From positions 62,001 to 126,000 of the forward strand of contig NZ_SEBS01000005.1 in NCBI RefSeq assembly GCF_004211145.1: 64,000 bases of DNA. Direction: 5' to 3'. A model generated the notes under the pieces. The model had not been told where the DNA came from. It saw nothing but the letters and a program-made list of their open reading frames with translations, and searched no databases. Positions 63,462 through 64,000 of the stretch are shown here, piece by piece. The DNA is from Flavobacterium sp. (lineage in GTDB: Bacteria > Bacteroidota > Bacteroidia > Flavobacteriales > Flavobacteriaceae). Every line of letters starts with the position of its first letter. The first letter of the stretch is position 1. A program made the position numbers and the translations under genes.

Positions 63462-63969
63462 TCAATTAGACAAATGACTAAAGACGAATGACGAAGGACT
63501 TGAGCTGGGTGTTATTCAAGACTATCTTATATAAGCCACAATCAATAATTACACGCCATGAAAAAATTCAATTCATTTGAACAAATCGTCGCTTGGCGAA
63601 AGGCGCGGGAACTCAACAAGAAGATTTATTTGTTGACGGGACAGGAGGATTCTTTTGCCAGGGATTTCGATTTAAAAAGACAAATTAGAAGAGCAGCGGT
63701 TTCAGTGTCATCGAACATTGCCGAGGGTTACGAGAGAAATACAGACAAAGAATTCGTCTATTTTTTATTTGTGGCTAAAGCCTCGGCAGGAGAGGTTCGA
63801 TCGCAACTTTACCTTGCTTACGATCTAAAATATATATCAGAAAACGACTTTCACGAAATTTTCAGGAGAGTTACAGATGTTTCCCGCTTAATCGCGGGAT
63901 TAATAAAATTTTTATCAAAGGCACAAGCGAATAGTCCTTCAGACATTCGTCATTAGTCTTTCGTCAATT
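63462..63969 (+). mobile_element. IVS-like element B (sufC/sufD gap)
   Basis: About 508 bases filling the whole sufC-sufD gap. The left end (63462-63500) carries heptamers ATTAGAC-AAATGAC-TAAAGAC-GAATGAC-GAAGGAC. The right end (63932-63969) is the imperfect complement (AGTCCTTCAGACATTCGTCATTAGTCTTTCGTCAATT-like). Between them is a second four-helix-bundle gene. The right arm ends at the sufD ATG. Arm sequence differs from element A but matches the ORF-less elements at 20652 and 60693. Confidence 0.65.
63558..63956 (+). CDS. Four-helix-bundle (23S rRNA IVS-like) protein B
   Basis: 132 residues. Belongs to the second common branch of the family: FEQIVAWRKARELNKKIY, LKRQIRRAAVSVSSNIAEGYER, EFVYFLFVAKASAGEVRSQLYLAYDL and a final RLIAGLIKFL helix. 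The last ~10 residues (NSPSDIRH) and the stop codon lie in the right arm of the element. Divergent from protein A. Role unknown; presumably needed for the element. Confidence 0.85.
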   Translation: MKKFNSFEQIVAWRKARELNKKIYLLTGQEDSFARDFDLKRQIRRAAVSVSSNIAEGYERNTDKEFVYFLFVAKASAGEVRSQLYLAYDLKYISENDFHEIFRRVTDVSRLIAGLIKFLSKAQANSPSDIRH

Positions 63970-64000
63970 ATGGAACTAAAAGAAAAACTCATATCATCAT
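63970..64000 (+). CDS. sufD: Fe-S cluster assembly protein SufD (3' truncated)
   Basis: Only the first 10 codons are in the window (MELKEKLISS), the usual flavobacterial SufD N terminus. The assignment rests on this and on the sufA-sufB-sufC order; the gene runs off the right edge. Confidence 0.75.
   Translation, partial: MELKEKLISS

Overview
The window comes from a Bacteroidota chromosome, most likely Flavobacteriaceae and close to Flavobacterium. Supporting signs are a type IX secretion (T9SS) C-terminal sorting domain, Bacteroidota-type promoters (TAnnTTTG at -7), many 'MKK...' signal peptides and lipoboxes, families typical of the phylum (DUF4175, DUF4837, head-GIN/DUF2807, GH3-like, PorT-like barrels), and poor Shine-Dalgarno sites. 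The coding DNA is clearly richer in G+C than that of most Flavobacterium. There is no phage, rRNA operon, CRISPR array or canonical insertion sequence; most of it is ordinary core chromosome.

Layout. 1-1482: end of a secreted repeat protein. 1552-6481 (minus): dTDP-rhamnose genes rfbA-rfbC-rfbD behind a chain-length-determinant-like protein and a conserved protein with a nucleoside-phosphorylase-like C terminus. 6582-11117 (minus): tightly overlapping M23 peptidase, SdpI, GH3 and two carboxypeptidase-regulatory-like proteins, divergent from tatA. 11552-14286 (minus): tex and rpiB. 14287-14892: A+T-rich gene-free gap. 14893-20023: DUF2007, rnr, GIN protein, LysE transporter, lipoprotein, tRNA-Cys. 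20261-28514: folB, glnS, an envelope-stress-like trio (YtxH/holin-like/small protein), SPFH protein, a barrel protein with two paralogous secreted proteins, gltX. 28878-38616: DUF4175, ybeY, mnmG (framed by three parS-like sites), methyltransferase, OmpH/Skp-like lipoprotein, PIF1-type helicase. 38670-40870 (minus): holB, DoxX, secreted protein. 40976-49586: LytS/LytR two-component operon, pgk, MltD-like transglycosylase, DUF4837, GNAT enzyme. 49609-53954 (minus): a pseudogene, OmpA, S41 protease, DUF4349, rnpA. 54213-60101: small secreted protein, possible ncRNA, S24 repressor, M1 and S8 peptidases, MBL hydrolase. 60364-64000: sufA-sufB-sufC-sufD.

The most unusual signal is in the suf operon. 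Each of the three gaps sufA/sufB, sufB/sufC and sufC/sufD is filled, almost exactly from stop codon to start codon, by an element with long imperfect inverted-repeat ends built from short tandem repeats (7- or 8-bp units). Two of the three carry a gene for a four-helix-bundle protein of the 23S rRNA intervening-sequence (IVS)/Avd type. ORF-less relatives with the same heptamer arms (20652-20780, before glnS) or a 16-bp unit (28545-28815, between gltX and DUF4175) occur elsewhere. This looks like a family of small mobile or hairpin elements that use operon junctions as landing sites.

Other points of interest: parS-like sites around mnmG (one encodes the C terminus of YbeY), a terminator hairpin overlapping the first codons of the DUF4837 gene, an orphan T9SS-type C-terminal domain, and a gene broken by a single in-frame TGA.
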